A stretch of DNA of 64,000 nt. Source: Spongilla lacustris (lineage: Eukaryota; Porifera; Demospongiae; Spongillida; Spongillidae). The notes beneath the pieces are model-generated. The model had not been told where the DNA came from, did no database searches, and saw only the letters and a program-made list of their open reading frames with translations. Below, one piece after another: positions 15,574 to 29,654 of this stretch; position 1 is the stretch's first letter; each line of letters starts with the position of its first letter. Where the stretch lies: positions 6,268,613 through 6,332,612 of the forward strand of contig OX442437.1 of assembly GCA_949361645.1 (NCBI GenBank), in the 5' to 3' direction. The position numbers were made by a program, and so were the translations under genes.

Positions 15574-16139
15574 TAATATGTAAAGAAACCATCTCGAATA
15601 ATTGAACAATTCTAATTCCAGCTCAACACTAGTAATAGTGAAGTTATTAAGCTATTAGTTATTAAGCTATTATAGCCATTTCCCTACATCCTGCCTCTCC
15701 CCTTGTTATTGTTTTGCTCTAGGATCCCAAAGGTACTTGTAGCCCGATAGACCTTAGAACTGTCCTACATCATCTGTTATTACCAATTTTGGCTATGGGT
15801 CTATGTAACCTTCGGAAGTAAACATTTATACATGTATACCGGTATAGCGGCGGATGGGTGATTGAAGCATTTTTTTAAACACGTTCTTATTTGTTAGTGT
15901 ATGGGAAAAGTAAGATGTTCAGCTTACTGATTTCTAAGGATCCATTAGCATGCCCACCCCGCAGCTTGCACTAAAATGCTCCTTTCAGGACTGAGGTTCT
16001 GGTACCATATCCATCCGCCGCCATTGAATTATTCCCACCAGTGGGTGTGACGTGATCACCTCGTTCCCAGTGTGTGTAAAACCGCGCCTATTAGGGTAAA
16101 ACACCTACGCGTGTTTTAGCTGTTCGCTCTCAGTCTGCC
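15574..16139. other. Intergenic sequence between actins B and C
   Basis: No gene seen. The last part, from about 16030, precedes the actin C TATA box and presumably holds its promoter. Confidence 0.4.
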
Positions 16140-16257
16140 TATAAATACGTTGGACGGTTCATCCGTTGCAAGTGTTTCCTATTCCATCAGTTAGGACGAT
16201 AGTGGACCTGATCGACCGACGAATTGGAGTGCTTCGTCAGAGTAGCTTACAGCAATC
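16140..16257 (+). promoter_or_regulatory. Actin C TATA box and untranslated first exon
   Basis: TATAAATA at 16140-16147, then a leader ending at a 'gtaagc' donor (16258-16259). The leader acceptor is 'cttcag' ending 16821, 25 bases before ATG. This block is an inverted near-copy of the actin A promoter at 12916-13016, and similarity continues into the intron ('aaaggtgcctattg'). Confidence 0.65.
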
Positions 16258-16837
16258 GTAAGCTTAATGTCCAAAAAAGGTGCCTATTGGGCAGAGCCAG
16301 ATGTGTGGCGTGTGAGTAAGGGCGTGTGTGCGTGGGAGGGAGAGGAGGGGGAGGGAGTGTACTCAGATATTAAACAAGGGATACTGGAAGTTCATTTAAT
16401 ACCACTTTTCATAGGCCTACATGTATACATGGTATTCTTAAGTTTAAAATCTAATTAATTATAGGGTTTGATTTGAAATTATGCAATAATGAATTTATAT
16501 AATATTACAGAAGCTGTGAAATTCCATAAATTCATCATTGATTAATTGCCGTAATCCCTTGCTTTCTTACTTTTTAATTGTTGCAGCAAATCTTCCAGCT
16601 AACCCATACCTCCAGCTCATGCATCTTTATGTAAGGTGTGAATGCTTTTTCATTCCTGATCCTTGTATTCTAGTAGCCAGACTCTGAATATGACCCCACT
16701 AGTTCTGGCACCAATTCTTCCTTGATTCTTTCCCTTTAAAGCAACTGGAACAGGCTGTGGTATGTAGATGCGTGGTGTTATAAATTCATCCACGTGAATT
16801 TTCACCTCAAACCCCCTTCAGTTAGTTAGTCTTTTGA

Positions 16838-18060
<1,223 letters not shown>

Positions 18061-18084
18061 GAACGTTTTATATGTGTGCGTGTA

Positions 18085-18884
18085 AGTAATTCCATATATA
18101 TATATTTGCCACCCTTTTAGCATCATTGTCTAGTTTGGACATGCTATTTTCCCCACGTGTTCTCCCCATAGGAGTATGCAAAATTGCTGTACATTTGTAT
18201 ACCCTATACATGTACAACTAAATATAATTCAAGTTTCCATTTTGTTTTTTATAACCTCGGTCCACTCGGTTGAGCATATCCTGAGCTCTGAAACATTCTT
18301 ATTGATTCAAATACACCATAGATATAGGTCTACATGTACACGTATAATTTATAACTTCTTGGCACATTACATGATAGGGTCATGAATTTGTAATGAATTG
18401 TGAAATACTTGGGACAGTGTACACAGCTAAGGGTACTGTCATAACATAACATGGCCTGAGAATACGTGTCCCAGTAAGCTTTTCTGTTTGGAGTATGATT
18501 AGCTAATGTAGTGTATGTATGGCCGTATTCATAAATATTTTCTTATTTTTGGATAAGTCACAATTCATTACATATTCGTGACCCTATACATGTAACGTGC
18601 CAAGAAGTTATTAATTTTAATATAGACCCCCCATCTATGCAATGTTTTGGATGTATTTAAATCAATCAGAATGTTTCAGGACTCAGGATATGCTCAACTG
18701 AGTTGACTGAGGTTACGGAAAAAAAAAAAATTGATTAGTTGCATTTTGAAAGCTGTACACTATAGGGTATACAAATGTACAGCAATTCTGCATTCTCCTA
18801 TGGGGAGAACACATGGGGAAAATAGCACGTCCAAACTAGACAATGATGCTAAAAGGGTGGCAAATATATATAATGGAATTTACT
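18085..18884. mobile_element. ~800 bp palindromic MITE in the actin C 3' region
   Basis: Left arm about 18085-18400 and right arm about 18545-18884 are inverted copies (shared strings include 'tagcatcattgtctagtttg', 'gtgttctccccatagga' and 'acttcttggcac'). The actin 3' flank that follows pseudogene B directly (GT tract, 'cagaacta', 'gctgcagggc') resumes here only after the element, at about 18885-19345. That shows an insertion. No coding capacity; family not assigned. Confidence 0.8.
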
Positions 18885-18885
18885 C

Positions 18886-18905
18886 ATGTGTGTGTGTGTG
18901 TATGT

Positions 18906-18966
<61 letters not shown>
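18886..18966. repeat. (GT)n tract, displaced actin C 3' flank
   Basis: GT run that corresponds to 14662-14870 of pseudogene B, followed by the same downstream sequence. Confidence 0.85.
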
Positions 18967-18967
<1 letters not shown>

Positions 18968-19349
18968 AGAACTATATCATTCAGTACCTTTACCAATCAC
19001 TCCCTCATTGATATCTATTAAATCAGGGCATAGTGTGGTGAATTAGGGTACCAACTGATTACAGTGGGCATTCCATTATGGGACCACCTGGTTATGGGGC
19101 ATTTTACCACTAATGCAATTCTGCATTTTAAAAAAGTTTCATTGCATGCAGGGCCTTTTTTGTTACGTAATGATTTCAGACGCTGCAAGGTTAACTGGAA
19201 GATAATTCATCTTCACAATAACAGACATGTACATGTATACCTGGTATGTCCAAGTACATTTAGTTATAAGTCGCAACTGCGGATGGATTACATCATTGTG
19301 AAGAGGTCTGTGCCGAGGCAATGCAACTGCCAAGTCAGGGTATTAACTG

Positions 19350-20870
19350 TACGCGTACACCAGTGGGTGTGACGTAAAATTGGAATTCACTTCGTTCCCG
19401 GTAGGCCTGTCGAAAAAAAAAAATGCCACACAAAAATTCCCCAAAATGCTGACCGTAAATACGAAAAACTTCCACCTAAAATTCTGTTTCACCCGCCTTT
19501 CGCAACAAAAATTGACGGTTTCCCTTTTTAACCGTTAGTTAGCTTTACCGTGTTAGGCATGTTTTGAAGCGTGGTCCTTCGTTTTTTTGTTATTACCAGG
19601 CCCGTTTTGTTATGGGGGGGGGGGGGGGGGGGGGGGAGGGGGGGGCAAAGTATGGTTCAGTGGGCTCAAGGGTACCCCGTTCGTTTGCCATGGCGAACGC
19701 ATGGGGTACCCTTGAGTTCTAATGCACAGATGAAAAGTTACAGGTTGTCTATTTATACGTGAACTATAGTTGGATTATGTATCTTGCGGATTATACTGCA
19801 ATAAGCATTTGGGAAGTTGTTTTTACTCTCAGGTAAGGACTGAATCATATGTAATTGTCCCTTTGTAATTTCATTACAATCAGATACCCACCAACCCTGC
19901 ATGTAATGTCATTTAAAAACTATATACGCGGTGAATGAGATACTTCTTCATCTCTTGGGTGAAGCGATGCAAACATGTCAATAACACTTTTAACATAGAT
20001 CTGCTGTTCGTAATGAATATGCAGCAATGCAAGATTGGCCAGACGTTGATGCATGATCTCATGTAATTATTGAGACGTCTGAGAGCACTGGCGTTCTCAC
20101 GATGTAACTGGAACAGTGCAAGCAAGTTGCAGCATCTTTTTATGCTGATAATGGTGATGAAGGTAAGTTTTCATATGGGGCATCACTGTATCAGTTTTGA
20201 CTTCCATCGCATTACTTCTAGCTCCAGAAGCTCAGGGGATGGAAGGTCATAATGGTATACTTCACACTAGATGAAAAGTTGAATTTACAATGTATTTACT
20301 ATTACTCAAATGTGGTGGTGTAAAAGTGTTAGTAAATATGGTATATGTGACATCAATACCATAGTAAATATGAAGCTCTCATTTACTGTAGCGGAAATAT
20401 CACATATAACCATATTTATCAATACATTTACACCGTGTCAACAATTCTAGACATGTTGATTTCCTTTGAATGCATGCATTACAGATGATACCGAATCATG
20501 CAGAAGAAATATTGCTTTGATGCTGCTGCCTTGCAGCAATGCGAGGCATTGACACTGAGCTTCCAACTTTCTCGACCATTCTACATGAATGATTGTATAA
20601 GTTATTGTGACGCTCAAGCTTGTAGAGACTTCCAATCATTTCAAAAGCGTCTACAATATATCAAGGGCACTATTCTGAGGTTTGACTGTAATATCAGAAA
20701 GGTGGGACAGGTACTGGTAAATAGATACGAAGACGATAGTAAACTGAATCAAATTTGGTATCTTCTGAGCTTCACTTCTTGATTGCAAGTAGGTTGCGTA
20801 TATGCATGCTGTTGCTATGGTTGGCAGCTGCTGAACGATGTTTGGGCTAGACGGTTCGCTGTCAGTGAAA
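19350..20870. other. Intergenic sequence, no supported gene
   Basis: Contains a G-rich run at about 19614-19646. Short open frames (for example 20498-20782, 94 codons) lack recognisable domains and splice context. Nothing else supported. Confidence 0.4.
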
Positions 20871-20873
20871 AGC

Positions 20874-21430
20874 TGTACCGTCGTAGTTGGGCGTGGCCCG
20901 CCCTTCGCGTATTGGCGGAAGGTCGGGTTGCAAGCCTATACCAAGATTTGTTCTGGAGTGTTATGCAATATCGTTGTGAATATCGTTATTTATTGCACAT
21001 TCGGGTTGTGATTATTGAGCGTTAGATTACGTGGTGATAATGTCTGCAGAGCAGCTGCTCAAGATATGTACATGTATTGCTTCGGGTGCGAGTTGGGCAT
21101 GGCCCGCCCTTCGCATTGTTGTTCAGGTTTCATAGTAGCAGGGTAGCACAACTCTTTAGTTGCCTCTGTAACACATTCGCAAACAAAAGCAATGTTTGTC
21201 CGCTCCATGAAAATTCATATACATGTAAGTTATAATTAAATGGAAAGAACAGCTGCCTATCATTACCTCACATCAGCCGCTAATTGGGTGATAATGGAAC
21301 CCACTTGAACGCTGCAATCCGATTGGACTGCAATCCCCGTTGCAGCAGAACAAATCCAGGTATAGGCTTGCAACCCGACCTTCCGCCAATACGCGAAGGG
21401 CGGGCCACGCCCAACTAGTACCGTCGCTAC
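20874..21430. mobile_element. Non-autonomous element with ~70 bp inverted ends
   Basis: Left end about 20884-20955 and right end about 21345-21418 are inverted copies containing 'gttgggcgtggcccgccctt' and 'ggcggaaggtcgggttgc'. A partial third copy ('ggcatggcccgcccttcgc') lies inside at 21096-21114. A piece next to the right end, 'gctaattgggtgataa' at about 21278-21293, recurs at 38560-38575, so the family is dispersed. Confidence 0.75.
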
Positions 21431-23290
21431 AAGTGATGTGTTACATGTAGCTAATTGCAGCACAGGTTCCATGCTCCTGCTGCTGGCTGGATGGGCTCCA
21501 TTGAACAACAGTTAGCAACGGTGCATGAAGTTGTTATGACAACAAATTGTTGTGCATGCATGCAATCTATACGTGTACAATTGTGCTTGTAACAAAATTC
21601 ATAGCCGGCCGAGCGGGGTGCAATTGCACCCGTTTGCACCCCCTGCATGGCTACGGGCCTGGTTATTAAAACCAGCAAAGCAGTTGTCACACATGCGGGG
21701 ACGACTCAGCACCGAAATATGGATGGTGCAACACCGGTATAGCAACCCGCTTGCGTAGCTGTTTTACGCCGCTACCTGTGCAACCGAGCCTAAAAATGCC
21801 GAAATTCCGGTGGAATTTTTTTCGACTGGCCTAGTTCCCGGGCTCTGCGCTATGATACAGCAAGGCGCCAAGGATTGTCGGATTAACTTGGATACAGGTA
21901 TCTCGTTATGGCTACATGAAATCTGTGTAAGGCAAAAACCAGCTCGGCACAAGTTAAACGAGTAAATCAAAAACTTAGCTATCGAGAAAGCATTGGTGGT
22001 GCAAAAAGCAAGGAAACAACATACAAGGTACAGTTGTTACAGTGAGGTTTGCAACTATTAAACAGACCCGAAAATGAAGAAGCCTATTTGTAAATGTAGG
22101 ACTGCTATAGTTTTGGATCATACCAAACTTACTGTATCTTGTTTCCTTGCTTTTTACACCACCAACCCTACATCCCACCAATCACTTTCTCGATAGAGAA
22201 GGTTTTGATTTACTTGTTCCCTTTTTTTTTTTATCCGCCAAGTGTATTTGTATAGTGATTGGGTTTAAACCTGACAGCACCAGAGTGTTCAATATTTTCT
22301 AGCTTGTTCACGATTGCTAAAGCTTGGCTCGCTTGCCATGACGTAATAAATGAGATTATCTCATTTATTACGTCATGGCACGCGAGACACTCGCTAGTAT
22401 TGTCGGCGCTGTGATAGCCTAAAATTTGACTTCAGGCATGGCGCAAATTCCAATCGAAACGTGAGATAGCATCACCCCCACATATACAACCTAACAAAGT
22501 TGAAGTTTAGCTATAGTCTGCTCCATTCTGACTTAGGTCTGCCCAGGCTGGTGGATGATAGCCCGGTGGGATAGTTTTCACCACTACTCTGCACTGACTC
22601 CATGTCTCTCCCCCTCAATTTTCTCCAGCTCACTGTCAGTGGCTTGGTTACATTAATACCCCCACTGACACGAGAACCTGGTTGAATGCATTTAGCAAGT
22701 ACATGTAAGGTAGTGAACTCATGTACTGCCGACCCATCCCCCAACCCACAAGTATTGTGGCAAGTGACCACATCCGTACCCGCGGTAATTAATGGTCACG
22801 TGAGTACATGAATTGACTCATGGTACGTAAATCGTGTGCCTTATCGGTTCGGCGCGGTAAAGATTCCCACCACACATATATGATGTAGTTCTCTACATGT
22901 ATGCCCAAAGGCCTGCGTTCGGATCGATGCAAAACAGACCATTGCTGCCCAACCACCGCCTGAATACTGTACTAATATATCACGACTTCATAAAACACAT
23001 AATTTTTGAACTCTGCACGAGATAACATCAGCACAAGAACAAGGAAGCCGATCCTGTGTGGGTATAGCAGATGCTTCTTCGATCATCACATCGCGCGCGC
23101 GCGCATGCATTCCTAAGAACCCGCCACCAGGTCCCGCTTCCTTGTTAGGTCATAATGGAGATGCTTGCACCTCTGGTAACGATCACTAGAAGCAATTAAA
23201 GATTAGATGCTTCGTCAGAGTTTGTTCGTCTGATATCACCATGTACGGTAGCGTGCATTCCTTCACGAAAAACACCAGACGCGCTCCAAA
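21431..23290. other. Intergenic sequence upstream of actin D
   Basis: No gene supported. Contains a fragment of the 26161-type MITE family (about 21985-22200), the 47 bp palindrome at 22334-22380, and an alternating CG run at 23091-23104 with Z-DNA-forming potential. Confidence 0.45.
22334..22380. repeat. 47 bp near-perfect palindrome
   Basis: Two perfect 22 bp arms around a 3 base centre. Each arm contains 'atgacgtaataaatgaga' or its complement, so two CRE/ATF-like TGACGTAA sites face each other. Confidence 0.9.
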
Positions 23291-23293
23291 TTT

Positions 23294-23359
23294 CCTTATA
23301 TGGAATTAATCCATTTGATGTTTGGGCCAATCCGAGTGCGGCTCAAGCGAATATAAAAG
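23294..23359 (+). promoter_or_regulatory. Actin D promoter: CArG box and TATA box
   Basis: CCTTATATGG at 23294-23303 matches the serum response factor consensus CC(A/T)6GG, typical of animal actin promoters. TATAAAAG at 23352-23359 follows, and the leader to ATG (23419) is about 35 bases past the expected start. No leader intron is evident, unlike actins A and C. Confidence 0.7.
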
Positions 23360-23364
23360 TATGA

Positions 23365-24631
<1,267 letters not shown>

Positions 24632-24928
24632 GAACATTTTATGTGTGTGTTTGTGTGCAGAACTATACCATTGATGCTTTGTGAATCATTCAAATTATCT
24701 TTAGACCAACTACATGCATGGACAAGTTTTACTGTTTAATTTTATTGTAGTCAAGCACATGATCTGGTTAACTAAACAAGCCTCCATTAATAATCTACCT
24801 TAGGTCTAGAAACTAAATGATTGCTGTTTCCTCATACACAAATCCTGCATCTATACCAATTCCATTTAATATGACAATCTAAAAATAGACTTTAAAATGA
24901 ACATACAGTATCCACAGCACTAGCAGAT

Positions 24929-24962
<34 letters not shown>

Positions 24963-25340
24963 TAACTGTACATAACTGTGCTGTAACTGTCTTGTTATGT
25001 AATTATTTAGGACAGTGTCCAGCAAAATCAGCCTTTATGGCACTTTCTCAAGACTCAGTGCATCACATGGCAAATTCAGTCCATGATAAATACTGAGGTC
25101 ATCTGATGGAGGGACAGTCACAGCCTCTCAGAGTATGAACAAATAAATAAACTCTTCAAAGGCTACAATCCTCAAAAGTTGATTTTGCTGGACGATGTTC
25201 ATTTATTGGTCACATAATGTACAGAGATGAGTAAATATTACACGTGATCTTGTTAATGGAGTCTGTGCATTTGCTCTAGCTTCAACAAGACCAGGCCTTC
25301 TGTAAGAGGTTTCATTGCATATCCAGCATACCAAGGGAAT
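24632..25340. other. Actin D 3' flank and intergenic sequence
   Basis: No gene seen. Contains a G run of about 30 at 24931-24960. Confidence 0.45.
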
Positions 25341-26158
25341 GCTAAGTTTCTATTCCCCAGCATACTAAGGGAATGCTAAGCTTCTATTCCCCAGCATACT
25401 AAGGGAATGCTAAGCTTCTATTCCCCAGCATACTAAGGGAATGCTAAGCTTCTATTCCCCAGCATACTAAGGGAATGCTAAGCTTCTATTCCCCAGCATA
25501 CTAAGGGAATGCTAAGCTTCTATTCCCCAGCATACTAAGGGAATGCTAAGCTTCTATTCCCCAAGGGAATGCTAAGTTTCTATTCCCCAGCATACTAAGG
25601 GAATGCTAAGCTTCTATTCCCCAAGGGAATGCTAAGCTTCTATTCCCCAAGGGAATGCTAAGCTTCTATTCCCCAAGGGAATGCTAAGCTTCTATTCCCC
25701 AAGGGAATGCTAAGTTTCTATTCCCCAGCATACTAAGGGAATGCTAAGCTTCTATTCCCCAAGGGAATGCTAAGTTTCTATTCCCCAGCATACTAAGGGA
25801 ATGCTAAGCTTCTATTCCCCAAGGGAATGCTAAGTTTCTATTCCCCAGCATACTAAGGGAATGCTAAGCTTCTATTCCCCAGCATACTAAGGGAATGCTA
25901 AGCTTCTATTCCCCAGCATACTAAGGGAATGCTAAGCTTCTATTCCCCAGCATACTAAGGGAATGCTAAGCTTCTATTCCCCAGCATACTAAGGGAATGC
26001 TAAGCTTCTATTCCCCAGCATACTAAGGGAATGCTAAGCTTCTATTCCCCAGCATACTAAGGGAATGCTATTCCCCAGCATACTAAGGGAATGCTAAGCT
26101 TCTATTCCCCAGCATGCTAAGCTTCTATTCCCCAGCATACTAAGGGAATGCTAAGCTT
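25341..26158. repeat. 34 bp minisatellite (~24-28 units, HindIII-like AAGCTT in most units)
   Basis: Full unit 'gggaatgctaagcttctatt' plus 'ccccagcatactaa'; a shorter 24-25 bp form lacks 'gcatacta'. Long and short forms occur in blocks, which suggests block duplication. One isolated unit lies at about 29614-29654. Confidence 0.95.
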
Positions 26159-26160
26159 CT

Positions 26161-26442
26161 ACAAGATATAAAAATTTAATTAAAATAAAATTGGTGATGT
26201 AGGATTTGTAGACAGCAATTGAGTAAAAAGTAAGGAAACAAGGAATTACGGATATTATGCATTCATTAAATTATAAATATTACATACCTACATTTAGCAC
26301 AGAATTTCAGGCAGGTAATTTGCTAAATAATATAGGTCTGTAATATTTATAATTTAATGAATGCATAATTCCTTGTTTCCTTACTTTTTACTCAATTGCT
26401 GTCTACAAATCCTACATCACCAATTTCATTTTTATATCTTGT
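26161..26442. mobile_element. MITE-like hairpin element, founder of a dispersed family
   Basis: Inverted arms 26161-26285 and 26336-26442 pair over about 105 bases ('acaagatataaaa' ends; 'gtaaggaaacaaggaatta' inside). No coding capacity. Partial relatives occur at about 11340-11385, 16490-16590, 21985-22200 and 50755-51195. The array 25341-26158 ends directly at its left end. Confidence 0.82.
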
Positions 26443-27175
26443 TTCACTCCTTTTTTTCCCCCGGCGGGTTCCTACTTATATGTTGCATGCATGAGAGCAA
26501 ACAGAGAAAGAAGGGCAACCTTAGAATATAATATAGAGCATCACATTACAGCAGTATAAGACAGTTTGATCTGCTCACTTGCTATCATCATTAAATCACA
26601 TAATAATCAAACAATTTCTTTCTTTTAGACAGCTAAGTATCTGAACTGGCATGTAAGCAACACCCAGTCTCTCAGCCAGGTTATTTTGAAAGGCGAGGGG
26701 ACCCCTATAAAAGAAGTAGTAGTGGAGAAGAGGAGGTATTAGTAGTGAAGGAACAACATATTATGCTCAGACCACAAATGCCCTTACCCTGGCTCCAACC
26801 AGAGCATCATGATATTTAATGCCATTTTCTAATGCCTAACACGCTTTTTCATTAAACCGCTATGGATTACCAGCTACCAAAATTGGTTTATCAGGATCAA
26901 CCTAAGCATAGCACACCCCCCCCCCCCCCATAATGAAACTATCTTCATGATTTAAAGCCCTCTTCTCTTGACTGAAGGTATGCATGCGTTCTCCAAAGCC
27001 AGTAAACAAAGGCATCAGGATTAATCAACTTAAAGGTCTGTAGCAATTGGCCATTCACACCAAAGATGCTTACCAGATTGCTTGCCATTTTCATAAGTGG
27101 TGTGCAAAAGGACCACCATTGAGTACAGCACAGAATAGGTCTACCATCATGGCCAAACTGTATGTCCATTATATC
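26443..27175. other. Intergenic sequence
   Basis: No gene supported. Contains a C run at about 26917-26929. Confidence 0.4.
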
Positions 27176-27179
27176 CAGC

Positions 27180-28090
27180 TGTGAGGGAGGAGGATGGGAG
27201 GTAAAGGAAGGATGGAACGGGAGGAGGGGGAGGAGGTGAAGGGAGGAGGGGGAGGAGGTGAAGGGAGGATGGGAGGTGAAGGGAGGATGGGAGGTGAAGG
27301 GAGGATGGGAGGTGAAGGGAGGATGGGAGGTGAAGGAGGATGGGAGGTGAAGGGAGGAGGGGAAGGGCGGATGGGAAGGGAGAAGAGAAGGGAGAGGAAG
27401 GGAAGGAAGAAGAGAAGGGGGAGAGGATGGAATGGGAGGATGGGGAGAGGAAGGGAAGGAAGATGAGAAGGGGGAGAGGAGGTGAAGGGAGGATGGAAAG
27501 GGAGGATGAGGGAGGAAGCGAAGGAAGAATAGAAGGGGGAGAGGAGAGGGAGGATGAGAAGGGGGAAAGGAAGGGAAGGAAGAAGAGAAGGGGGAGGAGG
27601 GGAAGGGAGGATGGGAGGTGAAGGGAGGAGGGGAGGTGAAGGGAGGAGGGGAGGTGAAGGAAGGATGGGAAGGGAGAAGAGAAGGGGGAGAGGAGAGGAA
27701 GGGAGGATGGGAAGGGATAAGTGAAGGGGGAGAGGAAGGGAAGGGAAGGGAGAAGAGAAATATGAGAGGAGGGGTATGGGGAAGGGAAGGGGAGAGGAGG
27801 GGAAGGGAGAAGGGAAGGGGGCAGGAGGTGAAGGGAGGTGGGGAGGGGGATGGGAGGTGAAGGGAGGAGGGGGAGGAGGTGGGGAGGAGGTGAAGGGAGG
27901 AGGGGAGGAAGTGAAGGGAGGAGGGTAGGAAGTGAAGGGAGGAGGGGAGGAAGTGAAGGGAGGAGGGGAGGAGGTGAAGGGAGGAGGGGAGGAAGTGAAG
28001 GGAGGAGGGGAGGAGGTGAAGGGAGGAGGGGAGGAGGTGAAGGGAGAAGGGAAGGGAGAAGAGAGGATGAGACAGGAGGGTAGAGGACGA
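27180..28090. repeat. ~900 bp polypurine (G/A) block
   Basis: Almost pure purine strand made of 'gggaggatgggaggtgaa' and 'gggaggaggggaggaagtgaa' variants. The complementary strand is nearly pure pyrimidine, which gives long spurious proline/serine-rich frames. Such mirror-like purine tracts can form triplex (H-DNA). Confidence 0.92.
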
Positions 28091-28575
28091 GCAAAGGAGG
28101 GGATAGCAAGCACAACATCACACCTGTACAGATAACTCATCAACATATCCGTGGGACATAGCACACACAAACATACACATACACCCACCCTTCCAGAGTG
28201 TTCCATGCACTCCTCATCCTAGTGGGATGGTGTTCCCTTTCCTCTTCTCCATCTCCACCTAATAACATTGGCCAAGAACAGCTCACAACTGGCAGACACA
28301 CATATTTGAATGAAAACAATATACCTTCCCCTGATTGTGGCCATGTCAAGAACAAGGCTTTGTAGCAACTACTATGGGGTTAGTTCCAAGGATGCTCTGT
28401 CATGGGAGAGACATGAGTTATGTGGTTACCAGTGCAGCTTGAATGAACATGCAGCACCTAGCTGATTTGCTCTGGTCAGTCTGGTGGGGACCACCAGTGG
28501 ACACGCATTTGTGAAGGATATTCCCGTTAATAAAGTAGCAACCATGCACTGAACAGAACTCACTTATAAAAGGTC

Positions 28576-29161
28576 CTACCAGCAGGCCATTGGCCAGATT
28601 GCATAGCGTACTGAGCTTACATGGGGGGGGGGGGGGGGGGGGGGGGAAATGCAAATAACATTGTAAATCGCAGACGACTTGCAAGAACACTCGCAAAGGA
28701 TATACCGTTCCCTTGCGCGCGAATATAAACATGATATGGACATATTGCACCCAAACGGTATACTCCTACCTCGTAGGATTTCTATTCCTTTGGATTTGCC
28801 TGATATTGAGCTTGTTTGGAGGCTAAAATCTGTTCTCGATATTGATCGTAGTAGGCCTTCACGCTCCTTCTTACGTTCCGGATCAATATTGCGCCTTCGT
28901 GCTATCCTTCTTACTTTCAAAATCGGCTTTGTAGAGCTTCCTGTCGCAAGCCTTCTTTGTTTCATGCGCTTCTTGAATACTGTCACGCTCCTCACATTAT
29001 CTTGCGACTCGTCAAAAAACGGCTGTTTGTACACATGTACACGTGTTTCCGGTGCAGCTGATACATGTAGGGCCAGGGAGCTTTGGAATAGCACTTCAGT
29101 GGCTTCTGGCCATGACCTCCATATAAGGCATCAGAAGCTGCTGTTGTGGGCTATGTGTTAA
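28576..29161. other. Unassigned open frames on both strands
   Basis: A 172-codon minus frame (29094-28576) encodes a basic, charged stretch with codon character that could be an exon, for example around KKRMKQRRLATGSS; a 160-codon plus frame overlaps it (28679-29161). I recognise neither. The minus frame runs into a 24-base G run at 28623-28646, so its C-terminal part is suspect. No splice partners found. Confidence 0.25.
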
Positions 29162-29613
29162 CATAACTAAGTTTGCTAAAGGTCGAAATTGTGTTCAGTA
29201 TAACTCAAAATAGGAAAGTAATAGTACCAACAAATTCGGCAGAAAGTTTCTAACTTATCTCCTACAGTTCCTTTTGATAACCGCAAACATTAAGCTTCAA
29301 TCGTGACAAAGATACAATGCAATAAACCTCTTATCCGAGCGAATCTTATCTTATCAGATCCGGAAGAAGAATTAGAAGAAGGAATCGTGTTTTCCCATGT
29401 TTTCAGGTTCTAGTGTGGGAACGAGTGAGCGTTATCTCTGTTGTCTGAGCTTTCTAAGCGTCGGCAGTCTTACTACACTGTAGGTAATCGTTGGCTGTAT
29501 CCAAATACGCTCGCTAAATTCCAACTGATTCTACGGCGCATCGGCAATGGTGTTTTGCTAATCGTATTCATGACACTTCAAATCCTACATAGGACCTACT
29601 AACGTAGGTCCCG

Positions 29614-29654
29614 ATTCCCCAGCATACTAAGGGAATGCTAAGCTTCTATTCCCT
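29614..29654. repeat. Isolated single unit of the 34 bp minisatellite
   Basis: Reads 'ccccagcatactaagggaat' then 'gctaagcttctattcc', identical to a unit of the array 3.5 kb upstream. Confidence 0.9.

Noticed and set aside
20498..20782. 94-codon frame between actins C and D
   Set aside because: No recognisable domain, no splice signals in phase, and it lies in a spacer with other chance frames.
25341..26158. Possible CRISPR-like array
   Set aside because: Units are contiguous with no unique spacers, in a eukaryotic context; it is a minisatellite.
27147..28206. Proline/serine-rich minus-strand frames of 324 and 345 codons
   Set aside because: They translate the polypyrimidine strand of a tandem G/A repeat; composition is pure repeat and no gene structure surrounds them.
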